Both the position numbers and the translations under genes were made by a program. The notes below the pieces were generated by a model. That model did no database searches and had not been told where the DNA came from. It saw nothing but the letters and a program-made list of their open reading frames with translations. Source: Pieris napi (taxonomy: Eukaryota; Arthropoda; Insecta; Lepidoptera; Pieridae). From it: a stretch of DNA of 64,000 nucleotides. Of the stretch, positions 10,288-22,318 are shown one piece after another; the stretch's first letter is position 1; every line of letters starts with the position of its first letter. Location of the stretch: assembly GCF_905475465.1 (NCBI RefSeq), contig NC_062236.1, positions 7,326,001-7,390,000 of the forward strand, read 5' to 3'.

Positions 10288-10552
10288 AGCAGGGGGTTCA
10301 GCTTGCGACTCTCATCCCTGAGGTCGTAGGTACGATCCCCGGATGTGCACCAATAGACTTCCTTTCTATGTGCGCATTTAATATTGAGAACGGTGAAGGA
10401 AAACATCGTGAGGAAACCGGCTTGCCTTAGACCCAAAAATTCAACGGTGTGTGTCAGGAGGCTGATAACCTACTTATCTATTATATTGACAAATGATCAT
10501 GCAGACGCAGAAATCTGAGGCCTAGAACTAAAAAGGTTGTAGCGCCACTGAT
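10288..10552 (+). mobile_element. tRNA-derived SINE (type 2)
   Basis: Head GCGACTCTCATCCCTGAGG with box B-like GGTACGATCCCCGG, then the body landmarks TGTGCACCAATAGACTT, CATCGTGAGGAAACCGG, GTGTGTCAGGAGGCTGAT, ATGATCATGCAGACGCAG and the 3' end AAAAGGTTGTAGCGCCACTG. The extreme 5' end is altered. Confidence 0.75.
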
Positions 10553-11329
10553 ATTGTAAAATAATATAAATGATTTCGTGCATTTACTAGAAAATACAGG
10601 CATGCAACACGACATTTTTTTGTACCAAACTATTTTAACATTAAGATAGGTGATAAGTAATGTTACTTTTGAATCTTTAAGAAGCTTATAGATGCCAAGC
10701 CTTATCTAAAGCAAGGGAAACGTCTGTTATACAAATAGTGTTAGATTGTAATTTTTTATTGGTGGTGACTAAAAATCATTTCGAAAAGCATTATTATAAC
10801 ATCAGGATTAATAATTAAAAAACCCAACTCCAATTTGCAATTTGCCAAAAGCAATCATAATAATTTTATTTTTAATTATACCATGTCGACATTCTGGGAT
10901 ATAATAAAAACTAATAAAGACTTACCATTATGATATACTATTGTATGATTTTAAGGTCTATAATAGCTTGAAACTTTGGGGTACAATACAATAAAAATAT
11001 TTGACAGATCCCCGGACCCGCCTCTGTCTTAATTATAGGCCCAGTTTTTCTATTGATTTATGATAGCTTTAATTATTAGAATAGAATATTTAATTTGTTG
11101 GCTAAACGAAACGTATTAGTTTTTTGTTTCGAGGTAACTTGGTGCCAAGTTTTACTATACTATACTACATAATTCCTATTGCTCGAAAGCGATAAGGCCG
11201 CCAGTTGCTCTCCTTTTTATTTAATTAGGTCAATTGTACTATATTAATGTATATGCAACGAAGTGTTAATAAATAAATAAATAATTACTTATTAATGAGA
11301 AAAAGCTCCTTTTTATAATTATATTTTCT
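10553..11329. other. Unannotated A+T-rich stretch
   Basis: No gene, inverted repeat or repeat family recognised. Confidence 0.35.
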
Positions 11330-11535
11330 TTGAATGGATCTAGTGTATCAATGTCTAGTGTTGGGCCGTTTTTGAGGCGCACCAACACTATGTGGAACCA
11401 GCTGCCCACTGAAGTATTTCCGAACCAATTCGACTTAGAATCTTTCTTGAAAAGACCGCACCAATTCTTAAAAGGCTGGCAACGCACTTGCGAGCCTTCT
11501 GGCAATGTAAGTGTCCATGGGCGGCGGTATCGGTA
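11330..11535 (+). pseudogene. 3' end of a CR1/Jockey-type LINE with C-terminal coding remnant
   Basis: The open frame reads RTNTMWNQLPTEVFPN then FLKRPHQFLKG, matching the R..R.WN.LP..VFP......FK...N.YL end of Jockey/CR1 reverse transcriptases. It continues into the characteristic tail CGCACTTGCGAGCC ... TGTCCATGGGCGGCGG. The copy is 5'-truncated; no other part of the polyprotein is adjacent. Confidence 0.7.
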
Positions 11536-11606
11536 AACGGGCCGGAGGCTCATCTGATGTTAAATGATGCCGCCGCCCATAGACACTCTCTATGCCATAG
11601 GCTTTA
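11536..11606 (-). repeat. Reversed CR1 tail abutting the preceding copy
   Basis: GTAAACGGGCCGGAGGCTCA ... TGCCGCCGCCCATAGACAC is the same tail on the opposite strand. The two copies meet at about 11535, forming an imperfect hairpin (TGTCCATGGGCGGCGG against CCGCCGCCCATAGACA). Confidence 0.6.
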
Positions 11607-11800
11607 GCGTAGCCGGGTCATGTTAAATAATACTTTGTATTCGTGTGTGTTATGACGTGAATATAATATAATAGTGACTAGTAAGACTTTGTTCAGTTTT
11701 GCGAAAACACCAATAGACTATACAAATAAAGAAATAGAAGAATTTAAATTATGTTACTATTTAGACATTAAAAAATATACTGCATATGTTTTGTTATAAA

Positions 11801-12061
11801 GCAGTGTTGGCCTGGTGGCTTTAGCGTGCGACTCTCATCCCTGGCAGGTCGAAGTTACAATCCCCGGCAGCACCAATGGACTTTCTGTCTATGTATCCAA
11901 CCCTCGCTCGTATGGTGAAGGAACACATCGTGAGGAAGCCGGTCTCAAATCCAAATTCAACGCGGTGTCAGACAGAAGGCTAAATAAAGATCAATGAAGC
12001 GGATGCAATCTGAGGCCAAGACCTATTAAGGTTTATTGAGCCACTGGATTTGTATTATTAT
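11801..12061 (+). mobile_element. tRNA-derived SINE (type 2)
   Basis: Full-length type 2 copy starting GCAGTGTTGGCCTGGTGGCT, with CATCGTGAGGAAGCCGG in the body and TGAGCCACTGG at the 3' end, then a (TTA)n tail. Box B is mutated (AAGTTACAATCCC), so it is unlikely to be transcribed by polymerase III. Confidence 0.75.
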
Positions 12062-12831
12062 TAAAGTTTAATTGTAATTGAAAATATAATAACAACAGTA
12101 AACGCGGTGTAATTCCACAAAAGTCAATAGTAATTTAGAAATTCTGAATGTTGGTATAGAAGACTGCTAATGAAGTGCGAGATGACGTGTCTATGTTTCT
12201 CACAGATTTGTTTCTTTTGCAGTAATTAGACGCAATGACTCGCCCTAATTAGCTTGATGACAGTCGGAACCAGTAATTAATTTAAAAACTAGTTATATCC
12301 CGGCTTCGAACTGGGGATTTTTCTAGACATTTTGGAACTCAGCTTAGAACTCAGGGATGACAGATCTTATTTAAAAAGTTGTTGGAATCGATAGAGTTTT
12401 TGAGTTATTCGTAACAAAATTGCGAATCTTCTTCATAAAGTTATTATTAGTACGGAATGGTGTTTAGCTGAACAAAAAGAAAATTTCACAAATAAATTTG
12501 GACAATTTTTGATTTAATTTTAATACGCCAAATAATATTGTTATGTTTTACATTTTCAAACGACTTTTAAATACCTTAACTCTCAAATGAAGTCACGGGT
12601 ATGTTATAAATAATGAGGTGATAATAGACAAAGGGAAGTAACACTTTAGCTATTAAGAGGAAGCTATCTATTTCAGTAGCTTTTAGTGTCAAAGCGAGGC
12701 GCCACTTGAGCTTTTTGTCAAACGCTATTTTAAGCTCAACTAATGCTGTTCGCGCTTTTTAATAGCCGCTGAGCTTACATGCCGCTAAGGACTGTCTTAC
12801 CTATTTTTTAATAATATATGTACACTAGCTT
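12062..12831. other. Unannotated stretch with possible regulatory sequence
   Basis: 12130-12290 has higher complexity with CAGTAATTAGACGC, CCCTAATTAGC and CAGTAATTAATTT (TAATTA cores typical of homeodomain sites). No gene is seen. Confidence 0.3.
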
Positions 12832-12990
12832 ACGGGAAGGACAAAAAGGACAGTCAACCCAGCCCATGGACACCCATTTCAGTGGGTGCGTTGCCGGCCT
12901 TTGAGGTAGGAGTATGCTCTATTTTCAACAATTGTAGGTCCTATCTACCAGGGAAGACACCGGGAGTCGATTTCACAATTCGCTAGTTCG
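12832..12990 (-). pseudogene. Jockey/CR1-type LINE C-terminal fragment
   Basis: On the - strand it reads RAYSYLKGRQRTH followed by a stop and a CPWAGLTVLF-like run. The + strand shows CCCATGGACACCCATTTCAG and GGGTGCGTTGCCGGCC. A second, shorter copy lies at 31358-31428. Confidence 0.5.
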
Positions 12991-13187
12991 CAAAAGAAAA
13001 TGTCTTGTGAGACACAGGCAGTGCATGATCATAACAACTTTCAGCTACACTCTCAAATACATGCGCATACACACCCATTCACACACTCACTCATTCACTT
13101 AATTTGTAACACTAAATTTTTTTTTGTATTTTTTATTATAATCTTTTTTTTAACTGTTTCAAACATGTACCACGTAATAATTGTTTT

Positions 13188-13296
13188 TCTAGTTACCCAC
13201 AACACAGGGCCTCCCTAGTGTGGGGACTAGCGATATATGAATTCTGTCACAACCCTTTTGTCATAAATAAAGTTTTTATTATTATTATTATTATTA
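13188..13296 (+). repeat. LINE 3' tail (GTTACCCACAACACAGGG family)
   Basis: TAGTTACCCACAACACAGGG through AATAAAGTTTTTATTATTATT is nearly identical to 46052-46166, including the TTA-repeat tail. A shared 3' end with an unrelated upstream sequence fits two 5'-truncated non-LTR copies. A 72-codon open frame overlapping it is incidental. Confidence 0.6.
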
Positions 13297-13426
13297 AGTG
13301 AAAGACTTCCAACCATCAAGGTGATGCGGGTGAAATTTTGAGTTAATAAACTAGCACAAAATAAAAAACTATAGTCCTGGGTTTTTTTTTAAATATCACA
13401 GTGATTATGAATCATAGTTTTCAAAC

Positions 13427-13505
13427 CTTCTGCCCATGGGCGGGGCAGTATCACTTAACATCTGGTGAGCCTCCTGCCCATTCGCCTCCTATTACATAAA
13501 AAAAG
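13427..13505 (+). repeat. CR1/Jockey-type LINE 3' tail
   Basis: GCCCATGGGCGGGGCAGTAT, CACTTAACATCTGGTGAGCC and CCTATTACATAAAAAAAG: the very end of the family, including its A-rich terminus. Confidence 0.65.
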
Positions 13506-14121
13506 AAGTTAGAGTGAAAACCAATTTATTTCTTTAATTTTAACCCCATGTAAGTCGGCCTTAAGCATCTCAGTAAACGATATAAAAAATAAAAAACAGT
13601 CAATAGAATAAAAAAGATGCGCGGGCGCTTCAGTCGATAATTACTGAGGGTAGCGGAAACAAGGCGATTAGTGGCTTTTAGCGGCCTAATGGCTCTTGAA
13701 TAATTACCACGGCACTTTTGAAAACTACTTGTTACAACCATAATCTAACTGTAATCTTGTGTCTAAATTCCGTAACAATGGGTATAGAGTAGGCATGTGT
13801 GAATAATATTTAAAAACTATATAAAGACGACCGAAAGAAATGTTCTCCAGAAATACAATCATTATCATTGTAAAGCGTTGAACAAACAAAAAATCATTCT
13901 CATTAATCGAATTGTCTTGATGATCTTAAAGTATTATTAAGCCTGCTTTTCTTCTGTCAGTAAATAGTGCTACAGAAGGAGTCTGCAGATAAAGAGAGCG
14001 TAGGAAAAGAACCCTTTTTGAGAGATGGAAAGAAAGTGTTCTGAAGAACTCTTTGGATTAATATATTTCATCATAGGACGTTAAGACTTAATGCAAAATT
14101 CCACCCATTCCACCTTGTCGT
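13506..14121. other. Unannotated stretch
   Basis: A 71-codon open frame at 13526-13741 (-) has no recognisable domain. Nothing else was identified. Confidence 0.35.
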
Positions 14122-14400
14122 CTGGTATTGCACGACGGAGCAATTTTAAGACATTTCATGCTGCGCACTACCACTTTACGGAACACGCTACCTTTCCAGG
14201 TATTCATGAACATTGAGAGGCCATCAAGAGAAGAGCGTACCTTAAAGACCGGCAACGCACCTGTATATTTCCTAGTGTTGCGGGCGTCCATTCAGACGTC
14301 CGGCGGGCAGCAGAAACATTTCAGCTTAAGTGACCCTCCTGCTGGTTTGCCTCGTGTTCGGAAAAGAAAGTTTGACAGTCTCCTACCATCTATGTAGGTC
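14122..14400 (+). pseudogene. Degraded CR1/Jockey LINE C-terminal fragment
   Basis: The frame reads RTTTLRNTLPFQVF, a decayed form of the R..R.WN.LP..VF block, then EERTLKTGNAP corresponding to the K..YLK.GNA region. A variant of the tail follows (GACCCTCCTGCTGGTTTGCC). Confidence 0.5.
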
Positions 14401-15260
14401 ACATAGCTATACCGCTGAGTTCCCGGTAAATCGCGACACTGAGGGCCTCTTAACGTGGTCGTGTTGGTATACCCGGGGTGGTTTTTGTGGGTATAGCTCA
14501 CCCGGTTCTCTGATGAGCCTATAGTGAGTCGAGTCCTACGTACCCTATTTTCGGCTGATGCGTTTACATCTCGTTAAACAAGCGGACTGAATTACTCAGC
14601 ATCTGCTTCTAATTCCAATATATCAATGTATATTTAAGTATCTATAACCAAAATAAATCGAGAGAGAGATCGAAATTTCTTTGCTTCGAAAATCGCATTT
14701 ATATGATGTATATAACATATTAATTATCTTCGATAGAATTAGGACTGGTTATTATATACTTTTAATGATTGCGAACAATTTTGGCATTGCTATATATTCT
14801 TGTTATGCTCTAAGTACACCTCTAGATAATCAAACTATCCCAAAATTGATTTTTGTTGCCGTTTATTTTCAATATAATAATGTTTTTGATATACTTATCA
14901 CTCATATACACACTTGTTTACTCGATACAATACAATATTCTTTAAAGTAACGAGCCGGAGTATCACGAGGTAGTTAATACAGCTGATGTCTCAATACCTC
15001 CCAAAGCGGGACTATTATATCACTCCACACTGGGATAAAATACTATGGAGTTCCTATTTTAATTAAATATAGGCAAACGCAAGATCTTGTTTTAAGTTCA
15101 AATGTTGAATACTGTTAATAGAGCAAGTTTTTCTAATCCTACGTACGGTTTGAAATGTATAGACTAGACATAGATATTGTTGCTAAGCTAATCAAAGAAA
15201 AAACAAAATTCAAGTTATATTAATGGGGGAATTACAATACCGCCTTTTCATATTTCAGAG
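14401..15260. other. Unannotated stretch
   Basis: 14440-14560 is comparatively GC-rich (TACCCGGGGTGGTTTTTGTG) and may continue the preceding LINE relic. An 89-codon A+T-rich open frame at 14681-14950 shows no domain. Confidence 0.3.
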
Positions 15261-15274
15261 TTATTAGCTTATAA

Positions 15275-15584
15275 CATATATATTAGCTATATATATGGGC
15301 AGTGTTGGCCTAGTGGCTTCAGCGTGCGACTCTCATATCTGAGGTCGTAGGTTCGATCCCCGGCTGTGCACCAATGGACTTTCTTTCTATGTGCGCATTT
15401 AACATTTGCTCGAACGGTGAAAGAAAACATCGTGAGGAAACCGACATGTCTTAGACCCAAAAAGCCGACGGAGTGTCAGGCACTGAAGGTTGATCACTTG
15501 CCTATTAGATTTAAAAATGATCATGGAACAGATTCAGAAATCTGAGGCCAAGCCCTAAAGAGGTTGTAGCGCCACTGATTTTTT
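15275..15584 (+). mobile_element. tRNA-derived SINE (type 2) with 14-bp target duplication
   Basis: Best-preserved type 2 copy. It begins GCAGTGTTGGCCTAGTGGCT at 15299, with box A TGGCCTAGTGG and box B GGTTCGATCCC, and ends GTAGCGCCACTGATTTTTTT. The direct repeat TTATTAGCTTATAA flanks it at 15261-15274 and 15585-15598. 24 A+T-rich bases (15275-15298) lie between the left duplication and the usual head. Confidence 0.8.
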
Positions 15585-15599
15585 TTATTAGCTTATAAG

Positions 15600-18500
15600 A
15601 ATAAAAGTGCAAATGATTAGTTATAAAAGATGTATACATTTCAAGAGAGTGATTGAGAGAAAGAGCCTTTAAATATAGTAAAACAGACGTCGCATATACC
15701 TTTCACTTCAAGTTCGTTAAGTATTAGTGACTTAACAAGTGCGGTCTCCATGTTATCCTAGCTCTATTATACTTTCAGTAGAGCCAGCGTGATGTGGCGC
15801 AGTGCATTTTGTGTTTGCTTCATGCATACAACGCCTTATTGAAACCGCATCGACCCTTACGCGAAAACAATCTTTATTTCCTTCCCGTCTGTGTCTACAA
15901 TTCCATGCTAGTTTGACAATTTCATCCACTCTCTAGTCATAAAAGCTACAGGTAACATTCACTCCTACACCAAGGACTTACCACCTAAAATCGCATGTCG
16001 AAAATTTCCTTTAAGTTATTATGAATTTGAATAGATTCTCAGATTGTATAATGGCTCGTTCCAATTGACTTAAATAATTTGGTTAGGCAATGGCAAATTC
16101 AACTCTATGTTATAATGTTAAGGTATGATATCTGTTGTAGGTTTTTAAGGTTTAAGTTTGTAGCCAGGGTTAATTCGGCTCTAGTGTGAGGTACGTTGAA
16201 TCGCGAAAGTAGCGCTATTTGCTACCGTATCGCGCGCCATCGCACTCTCAGAGGCACAGAACCTGCGGCCATGCTTTTTAATTTATAGACAAAATCTCGT
16301 ATATGATTAAAATTGTGGTTTCTGAAACGTTGAGTTTAGGACAATCCTGTTCTAAGGCTCAGTCGTATAAGAGATCTTACTTTTGCGCGTTGCAGGAGTG
16401 TTATATGATGTTTTATAAAAATACGTTACCGTATTTTATTGAAATCCCAGGATTTGTAGGCAATGGAAGTCCCCATTCATCCGAAAATCGACGGTGTGAA
16501 TGAGGAAGAAAGGACTACTTGCCGGAAAGGAAATCTTTTTGCCGATTGAAAAACACATACCTATCCAAAAAACAAATACATTCCAGGTCAAAATATAAAG
16601 AGTTGTAGCGGCACTGGATTATTGAAAAAAAATTAAAGATTATAATTAAACGCTATTAAAAATAGAGAAAATCGTAAAAGCATTCCTTTCTCATATTTTT
16701 TGACTCTGAAACTCGGAAATGTTAATTTTTTGTCATTTTTATAAACGAAACCAAAGGTTAGTACCACTTTAATACACGTCAAAGTCACTCCAATCAGTAT
16801 TATATGTTAATAGCCCATTAGAATATATACTCTTCGCGCCACACTATCTTCAATCCGTGCCCAACATACGTTGAACCACCTTACATATTGTGTTAATATC
16901 GCGAGCTAGCTTTGTCTTATCTGGACATTTATAAGGGAATGTTTAATAAGTGAAATTATTGAGCAATTGTCAGCTTTATTCAATTGCAATAGGGTTTAAT
17001 TTACAATTGTATATTTGTAAGGATGGTTGACTTGTTAAGAACAACGTATTTTGGTGGTCTTTTTAACACTTTATGAAAAAAAAAAATTTGTATGACATTT
17101 AATTGTGTGTAGAAGAAAACTAGTCATATTTTCTGGTTAATTTCATACTGACTTTTAAAGATTTGGGTATTATTAAAACTCCAAACTTTGAAATGTCCTG
17201 CCTTTTCTCATAGCAGTTCGGGCCATTTTCGACCCTGAAAACTAAAATCCTGAATTTTCAGTTGCCAAGCACGGTATATTTCAAATCCATTTGAACCTAA
17301 ATTGAATATAAGATTTGTTATATTGATATGGTCACTATAAGATGTTGTTACGTAATAACTTAAGACAGAAGGTCCCCTAAGTAGGGCCTGAATAAATTGA
17401 GGGACTTGGTATTACATGGATCCCACAAATTTTTACGGTAGAAGAACTGCGTTGCGGGAATTGGATTTTTAACAAGTTATGTTCTTGATGGCATAATAAT
17501 GCAGCTTAAATTGTGGTACTTTAATTAAAAATACCAATTTTTATATTAATTTAAAAAAGTTGTTTGATCCTTGTAGGTACCTACTAAGGATTTAAGTTGC
17601 AACAAGAGTTATTACGCAAATATTTTTCTATCTATAAATCATCACGCATTTTCATGTTCTAATTTTAAAACTCAGATAAAATAAAACAAAGCTTTGATAT
17701 TTTTAACATGAAAAGCGTGAGAACAATATTTATTTTCAAACATCATAAATCGTGGCGTCAGTCACTGAACTTATTATTTTAGGGCCATTCAAATGCCACA
17801 TATAAAATACGATTCAGAGACACGAATTAAAAAAAAATAAGCGCCATATCTTGTTATTATTTCGAAGACAATAGCGCCTGCGCTGTCACATTCAGCGCGC
17901 TACATGCAAATAATCATAAATAAATAATAAAAAACAAATACCCTCGGATGTCTTATTTGGTGTATGATATAGATGTTTGGAGTTACTGGATGCGTTACCA
18001 TAGAAATTGGGCTGTCTGTAGTATATAAGTGACTAAATATCAATGTGACATCATTTATTTATAGTGAAAATATTGTAATTTGATCTGTCGTTTTTTGTTG
18101 AGTTGAGACCAATAAATATATTTTTATGCTGGCAACATAGGTAAACACCATTTTTGATCTATCCTTTCCCACCTATGGCGTCGGCTAGTTTACTATGTTT
18201 GTCTGTAAAATTCAATTTAAGAGTTGTGGCGTACGCGTTTTTATTGCAAACTCCCAAGAAATTCGAAAATCATCACAACAGATTATTTCTACTAACTTTC
18301 ATTTCCAGTGACTCTACGCGTTTGTACGTAACAAGTTCTGTCCAAACAAGGCCCCTCTGTCCGCCCGGCGCCATCTTGGATTTGTAACAAATGTTGCCAT
18401 ATTCAAAATAAAGAGACACAATTCGCAAAGCTCTGTAGCTAAGCGTTCTGACTTTACTTAGATGGCAACTAATTTCAATATTGTTACTATTTACATTCAC

Positions 18501-18934
18501 ATTGTACAACTTAAAACGTTTATTATTTCGACCAAAGGACTATAAATGATTATTTTAAACCTAATTAGTAGTTTAGGTCTTGGAGCCAAAATGTTTTGGT
18601 GTCTAGTCAATCCATTTTCAAATTCAGGTAAACAATTTTAAATACTTAATTAAATAGGTATAAAGTTATATTAACAACTCGCGCCGCCAACTGTACTTTA
18701 CTATTATGTACGTATTATGGACGTCAACAAACATCAGAAACAGTAGCACCAATTCGTTTTTATATTGTTTTTTTTGCTGGAAGATTGATACATACTGAAG
18801 ATATACAAGTATTGTAAATTTTACACCAACCTATCAGCTGATTATGTGTTTTTTATACTTAGTTTGCATTGTATTGCCTTTTCCACTTAATTAAGGCAAT
18901 AGTGCGACGTACGTTATGTGTATGTTATTATATA
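15600..18934. other. Long gene-free stretch
   Basis: A decayed SINE-2 3' part is likely at 16480-16620 (ATCGACGGTGTGAA ... AGTTGTAGCGGCACTGG). GGCGCCATCTTGG at 18367-18379 is a YY1/CTCF-like core. The remaining open frames (66-78 codons) lack domains. The texture at 15770-15910 is CpG-containing and higher in complexity. Confidence 0.3.
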
Positions 18935-19035
18935 ACAGGGGGCAAACGGGCAAGATATTAATCAGGGAACCTGATATTAAATGATACCGCCGCCCATGGA
19001 CACTTACATTGCCAGAAGGTCGAAAGTGCCTTAAC
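18935..19035 (-). repeat. CR1/Jockey-type LINE 3' tail
   Basis: AACAGGGGGCAAACGGGCAA, GATACCGCCGCCCATGGACA and CATTGCCAGAAGG are the reverse complement of the family tail. Confidence 0.65.
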
Positions 19036-20106
19036 CATTTCATTAACTTGAGTCTACTCATTCATTAATTTTTGACACACTGTGTTTCAGTGATCAATAG
19101 AAAGATCAGTTCTTGTCAAACACCTTACTAAAGTTTGCTCAAGCATTTCTTAAGTTAAATATCTTAAAACAAATTAATTAATTAAATAACGACTTCATTT
19201 TTATAGAGGGCAACACTTAGAAAATGGCGGGCTCAATTCCCTCCTCAGTTAGCATAGAGTTGAAATTTATATGCAAATAGTCTGTATGGACGTACAGGGA
19301 AAGGTTCCTGGGAAATTGGAAAAATATACGCCATTTTCACAATGGCGGCGGCGGGCTGCGCCAATTTGAATATAGATTAGAAAATGTGACGCTGCCAACT
19401 CTAATATGCTTTATAGTGATGTACTTTTGGTCGATAAAAATGTTGGATGTAATTTTAAACTTCAAAAACCCCAAAAGAAAAGGGCTAACAAGACGGATAT
19501 TAGGTACTATTGTTATACAATTTTGATACGTTTGTTATTTAAATACAATTTAAAGAAAAACTTATACAACTTAAATCTGTAATACATTTATACATTGAAT
19601 AAGTTTTGTGCTTAAATCTTTTGCAACCTAAGGGGTCGCAATTGAAATTGGAAATATTTATTCCGGAAAATAAGCGTCGTAAATATTTATTTTAAAAGTA
19701 CACTTAACAAAGCTTTATCGAGCTTTTACTAAATAAATCGATCTATAAAAATACTGTCTAGGGTTGGACTAGATCATTCCAAAGGTTCTTTTTCCACTTA
19801 ATTGCTCTATCGATTAAACTCATACACCCCTAACTGTACCTAACCTTATATGTATCGACAAGTAATGGATCCCGTATACGCCCCTATTTTTGTGAGGGCA
19901 ATAAAATTGTACGCGCTCATAAATATTTATCACACCTTCGTATGCATGAATATTGCTTAATATTATATTTTACCTGAAATAGGTAAGAACTTTCTACCAA
20001 GCCACTAACGTACTGAAAAGATTCCCTAATTGTTATAATGGTTAGTATGTTCGACTACAGGTCGGATTCTTAGGCGGGATCGATAAATAGAAAACGTTTT
20101 TCTATT
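19036..20106. other. Unannotated stretch
   Basis: GGGCTCAATTCCC and CACAATGGCGGCGGCGGGC near 19230-19360 stand out by GC content. No gene recognised. Confidence 0.3.
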
Positions 20107-20478
20107 AAAAAAAATAATATTGGTTGTTTGTAAAGTAGGTTTACGATCGAGATGTTTACGTGATAACGTCTTATTGGTGATATAAGTTTTTGGGAAGTAA
20201 GGAATTAATGAAGATAACAAATCTCCATTCGTTTGTTTGCCGCTAGAGTGAGAGAGACGGAAGATCGGTCCACTCACTCGAACGCTATGCCAGCCTCCGC
20301 TCGTGAGGATTCCGCGTGACAAGTTTCACGGAATGACTGGCAGCGCTCGAGATGAGACGGGAGATCGGTCCGTCTCTCTCCCGTTATACCTGCGATCGCG
20401 CTCGTGAGGTTTTGGTGTGACACAAGTTTCTGAACATGTCACCCGACTAAAACGATTTTAAAGACGTTATCACGTCAA
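20107..20478 (-). mobile_element. Non-autonomous element with ACGTGATAACGT-type ends, copy 2
   Basis: Inverted copy of the 5269-5647 element. Its right end is AAAGACGTTATCACGTCAA and its left end ATATTGGTTGTTTGTAAAGT with TTTACGTGATAACGTCTTA. Identity with copy 1 is high over both halves. This copy has an extra core segment in which GAGAGACGG...GATCGGTCC is partly duplicated. Confidence 0.6.
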
Positions 20479-21465
20479 TAGTAGTCTTCGAGAAGCATAT
20501 AAAGCTATCGGCTCTGCACCTACTACAGAATACAGATAAAGTAAAAATATTATGAAGCTTTAAGTAGAATAGAAGAGAAGGTCAAACTGTAAAGGTGCAG
20601 GTACTGTTTTTAGTTGTTAACTATTTTGTGATGAATATAAACAATATATTCAGGTATTAATTTGTGCTCCCGTATTAAAACAATGTCGGCCACTTAAAGT
20701 GTAGAACAGACTAGCCATTTACATGAAAAAAAAGGTACACCATTGCAGTAATTTCTTTATAGTTTTCTATGTTTCCATAATATAGGTAACCACGTCGGTT
20801 CTATCGCTTAGAAAAGAACCGTGGTTCACACTTTGGTTTGTAAACTTTTAATGCGAACAAAGACAAAAATCAACTAGAGTTAGTAATGCACTTAAATAAC
20901 CTTCCGTAACTCAAACCTAAGCAGCTGTATTTTGCTATTAACTATTCTTTTTGATGTGACCGAAATTATTTGCACACCTTACTGCATCTTGCCCTTTTAT
21001 TTGTACATTAGGAAATAGTAAATGCAAATATTTTTTCATATGAATTTGCTCACATTAAGAGGTGTTGTTTACCAGGCAATAGTAGTTCAACTACTGACTA
21101 ACTGCAGACAAAACCTTTTCGGTATTTTGTCATCGAATTGCAAGAATTAGTGTCATATATTTATATATCATAAATGTAAATAGGCTAATTATTAATATCA
21201 AATTATTATTAATTTTTTTAAAGGATTTTTAAATTGAAATTACATTAATACACTCATCTTGACATGAACAGACAAAGACGAACAAAGAAATTTAGATATA
21301 TATATCTACACATTTTATTTACATACAAACTATCTAGAAAATATCTGATATACACATAGTTAAATGTATTTTCTCTATTATATTGCTATTTCCTTCCTAA
21401 GTTATTATTTTATGTATAGGTATATTGTGTGTTCCATTATATTTTATAGTATAATTGCTATATGT
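20479..21465. other. Unannotated A+T-rich stretch
   Basis: Nothing recognised on either strand. Confidence 0.35.
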
Positions 21466-21700
21466 AGTTGAGGTTGGAACGTGGTGTAATGGCTGCAGCT
21501 CCTTACAAACGTTGTGTAAAAAAAATGGCGATTAAAAAGAGTGGCGGAGAGTTTATTGCCAGTTCTTCTCTCCCGTTCTACGCCCTTGATTTGAGAACTG
21601 GTAGTAAATGTAAAATTAGAAGCATTAATATGTATTTCTTTACTGACGAGTCTTAAGTGTAAATTATGTTACCTATATGATTAAATGATTTTTTACTTTA
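21466..21700 (+). repeat. LINE 3'-region repeat (AGTTCTTCTC family), fuller copy
   Basis: Blocks in order: GGTGTAATGGCTGCAGCTCC, AAACGTTGTGTAAAAAAAAT, GATTAAAAAGAGTGGCGGAG, TTCTACGCCCTTGATTTGAG, AGAAGCATTAATATGTATTT. Its 62-codon open frame is part of the repeat and is not a host gene. It matches 26829-27072 in reverse. Confidence 0.65.
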
Positions 21701-22128
21701 GGTTAGCTATAGAAGTACAAAAGTAATAAATAAACATGTAAATGGTTTTACGAGTGCTGTACTTTATTCCCAAATAGCATTTTAAATTGGTGGCGGCTTC
21801 AGTGGCGGGCGGGTGTAGCAAAAAACTTTGTTGAAACAAGTCCGGTGCTAAATCTCATTCGGGGCTCAGAACAAATATTTGTGATACGATTAAGCCGATG
21901 GGCGGGCTGATTGATGGGAATGTGATATGCACAGATTAACGTTTCATAGAGACATAAAATTGCATATTAATACAATTTAATATTATTCAGTATGTCTTTA
22001 AGGCTGTTTCTGTATTTTAATTGTACTATTGTGTACAATTAAAATAACTGTTATTTTAAGTCTCAAGTAATATTCACGAATTGATCTTGTGTATATTTAT
22101 TTTTATATTAACTTATTATTAATAACTT
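21701..22128. other. Unannotated stretch with a CpG-containing patch
   Basis: 21785-21940 (GGTGGCGGCTTCAGTGGCGG, GATGGGCGGGCTGATTG) is richer in GC than its surroundings and possibly regulatory. No gene is seen. Confidence 0.25.
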
Positions 22129-22318
22129 ACCTCAGACTTTGAGAGCGATTTTCGTTTAGTGTTTGTTTAAATTTTATTATTGTTTTGATTAATTAATTTT
22201 ATTACTTCTTGTATGCTATGTTTGCCAGTAAGTGCTTGACACATTGAAAACTGTATTTTATTTTTCTTCTGTCAATGTATTAATGTGCCAAGCGTTGGCA
22301 AGCTTTTATAAATAAATA
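22129..22318 (+). repeat. LINE 3' tail (CCTCAGACTTTGAGAGCG family)
   Basis: Nearly identical over ~190 bp to 42904-43110 and related to 48412-48602. Ends GCTTTTATAAATAAATAA, a simple-repeat terminus typical of a non-LTR element. The clade was not determined. Confidence 0.6.

Noticed and set aside
15299..15375. Possible tRNA gene at the head of a type 2 repeat
   Set aside because: The same head and body recur at many places in the window, so it is a SINE promoter region.
20026..20322. 98-codon - strand frame
   Set aside because: Runs through a non-autonomous element whose inverted copy at 5.3 kb does not preserve the frame.
21468..21656. 62-codon frame resembling many annotated small lepidopteran proteins
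   Set aside because: It is part of a dispersed repeat that recurs at 4.8, 26.9 and 45.9 kb, so those annotations are probably repeat-derived too.
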